A stretch of 24,628 nt of DNA from Elusimicrobiota bacterium (GTDB lineage: Bacteria > Elusimicrobiota > Elusimicrobia > Elusimicrobiales > Elusimicrobiaceae): NCBI GenBank assembly GCA_023393825.1, contig JAEXBW010000005.1, positions 1-24,628 of the forward strand. The letters are read 5' to 3'. This document shows, piece by piece, positions 24,192 through 24,628 of this stretch. The notes under the pieces were generated by a model. That model did no database searches. It saw nothing but the letters and a program-made list of their open reading frames with translations, and was not told the DNA's origin. Made by a program: the position numbers and the translations under genes. Position 1 is the stretch's first letter. The number at the start of each line of letters is the position of its first letter.

Positions 24192-24456
24192 AATACAATA
24201 AAAACGGCAAAAGCGAGATAAGATTGCGGCGGGTAAAAAAAGAAACGCGGTCTTTTATCGCGGAGCTTATCCATAATCCGCAAAGAACAATCAACCCTAC
24301 ATAAAAAAGAGTTATTTTAACCTGAGCGCTATCGTAAGTTTGAAGGAAAAAGGAAACGGATACAAGGAAGCACAGAACGGAAAGCCAACGTGTCATAATC
24401 GGTTTAAAAAAACTTTCCTTAATATTTGCGGTCTGCACAGTTTTAGTCTTTAACAT
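24076..24456 (-). pseudogene. N-terminal fragment of the frameshifted O-antigen ligase-like gene
   Basis: This frame encodes three membrane helices (WLSVLCFLVSVSFFL, ITLFYVGLIVLCGLW and ISLLPFLLYFAYVSVSLF) and then SSAVPSC, after which its sequence stops resembling the family. The three helices are exactly those missing from the following 663-codon frame. A +1 shift near the CCC-TTTTTT-C run (complement of about 24159-24167) or up to about 15 nt later would join the two. The start is uncertain: ATG 24456 is chosen as a compromise, ATG 24396 and GTG 24516 are alternatives, and none has a good Shine-Dalgarno. The 3' end given is the frame's stop, beyond the meaningful part. Confidence 0.6.
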
Positions 24457-24546
24457 AGTTAAATTAAAACACGCCCGAATATACCCCATCAGACGGCGCA
24501 ACTTGCCTTTAAACACAAAGACACGGCAAAAAAATATAAAAAAATA

Positions 24547-24619
24547 AGCCGAGAATGGGAATCGAACCCACGACCTACCGCTTACGAAGCGGTTGCTCTA
24601 CCAGCTGAGCTATCTCGGC
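24547..24619 (-). tRNA. tRNA-Thr (anticodon CGT)
   Basis: On the minus strand the 73-nt sequence folds as a complete cloverleaf: acceptor GCCGAGA / TCTCGGC, D stem GCTC / GAGC, anticodon stem ACCGC / GCGGT with loop TTCGTAA (anticodon CGT, codon ACG), a 5-nt variable loop, and T stem GTGGG / CCCAT with loop TTCGATT. The discriminator base is T and no CCA is encoded (TTATT follows), so the end must be added by a CCA-adding enzyme. A T-rich stretch follows. It is the first gene on this strand before the ligase pair. Confidence 0.97.
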
Positions 24620-24628
24620 ATTACTTAT

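Noticed and set aside
24547..24619. tRNA-Thr as an integration site for a mobile element
   Set aside because: No integrase, no repeat of the tRNA 3' end and no other mobile-element gene is seen in the window.

Overview
This window looks like chromosomal DNA of an anaerobic, gut- or host-type diderm bacterium with a moderate to low G+C content. An outer membrane is implied by a secretin (PilQ-type), PilM/N/O/P-type alignment proteins, O-antigen-ligase-type polytopic enzymes and an OmpA-like domain. The tandem short pilins, the fused PilM-PilN and the TPR-bearing ligases are reminiscent of Elusimicrobiota. That assignment is an inference and was not tested against any database.

Left part (1-5943). 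About 530 bases of A/C-rich, gene-less, low-complexity DNA are followed by a minus-strand four-gene operon. In transcription order it encodes a UPF0104/MprF-flippase-like membrane protein, a gamma-carbonic-anhydrase-fold protein, a single-domain response regulator and an ORF6N-domain protein, ending at a strong terminator. Diverging from it is uvrA on the plus strand. The 59-bp space between them holds a 14-bp perfect palindrome carrying a TATAAT on each strand. uvrA has no visible Shine-Dalgarno and may be leaderless. A 13-bp-stem terminator follows uvrA.

Middle (5968-7335). A secreted, gluzincin-like 'peptidase MA' protein lies on the minus strand with its own candidate promoter.

Right part (7426-19624). 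A long minus-strand type IV pilus operon runs, in transcription order: a TPR + degenerate OmpA-like + FlgD-Ig-like envelope protein, PilM-PilN fusion, PilO, PilP, PilQ secretin, PilB ATPase, PilC platform, three pilins, and three minor pilins (GspI/PilV-, GspJ/PilW-, GspK/PilX-like). It ends at a compact terminator. A good sigma70-type promoter sits just before the first gene. PilT, prepilin peptidase and PilY1 are not in the window.

Upstream of the pilus operon on the same strand (19603-24516) are two translationally coupled Wzy_C-type (O-antigen ligase / pilin oligosaccharyltransferase-like) proteins with C-terminal TPRs. The first of them is split by an apparent +1 frameshift. A tRNA-Thr(CGT) gene closes the window.

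The most interesting material is the pilus locus. It has an uncharacterised, possibly peptidoglycan-binding first protein, a fused PilM-PilN, a trimmed PilQ, a coiled-coil PilP, and a neighbouring pair of glycan ligases that could modify the pilins.
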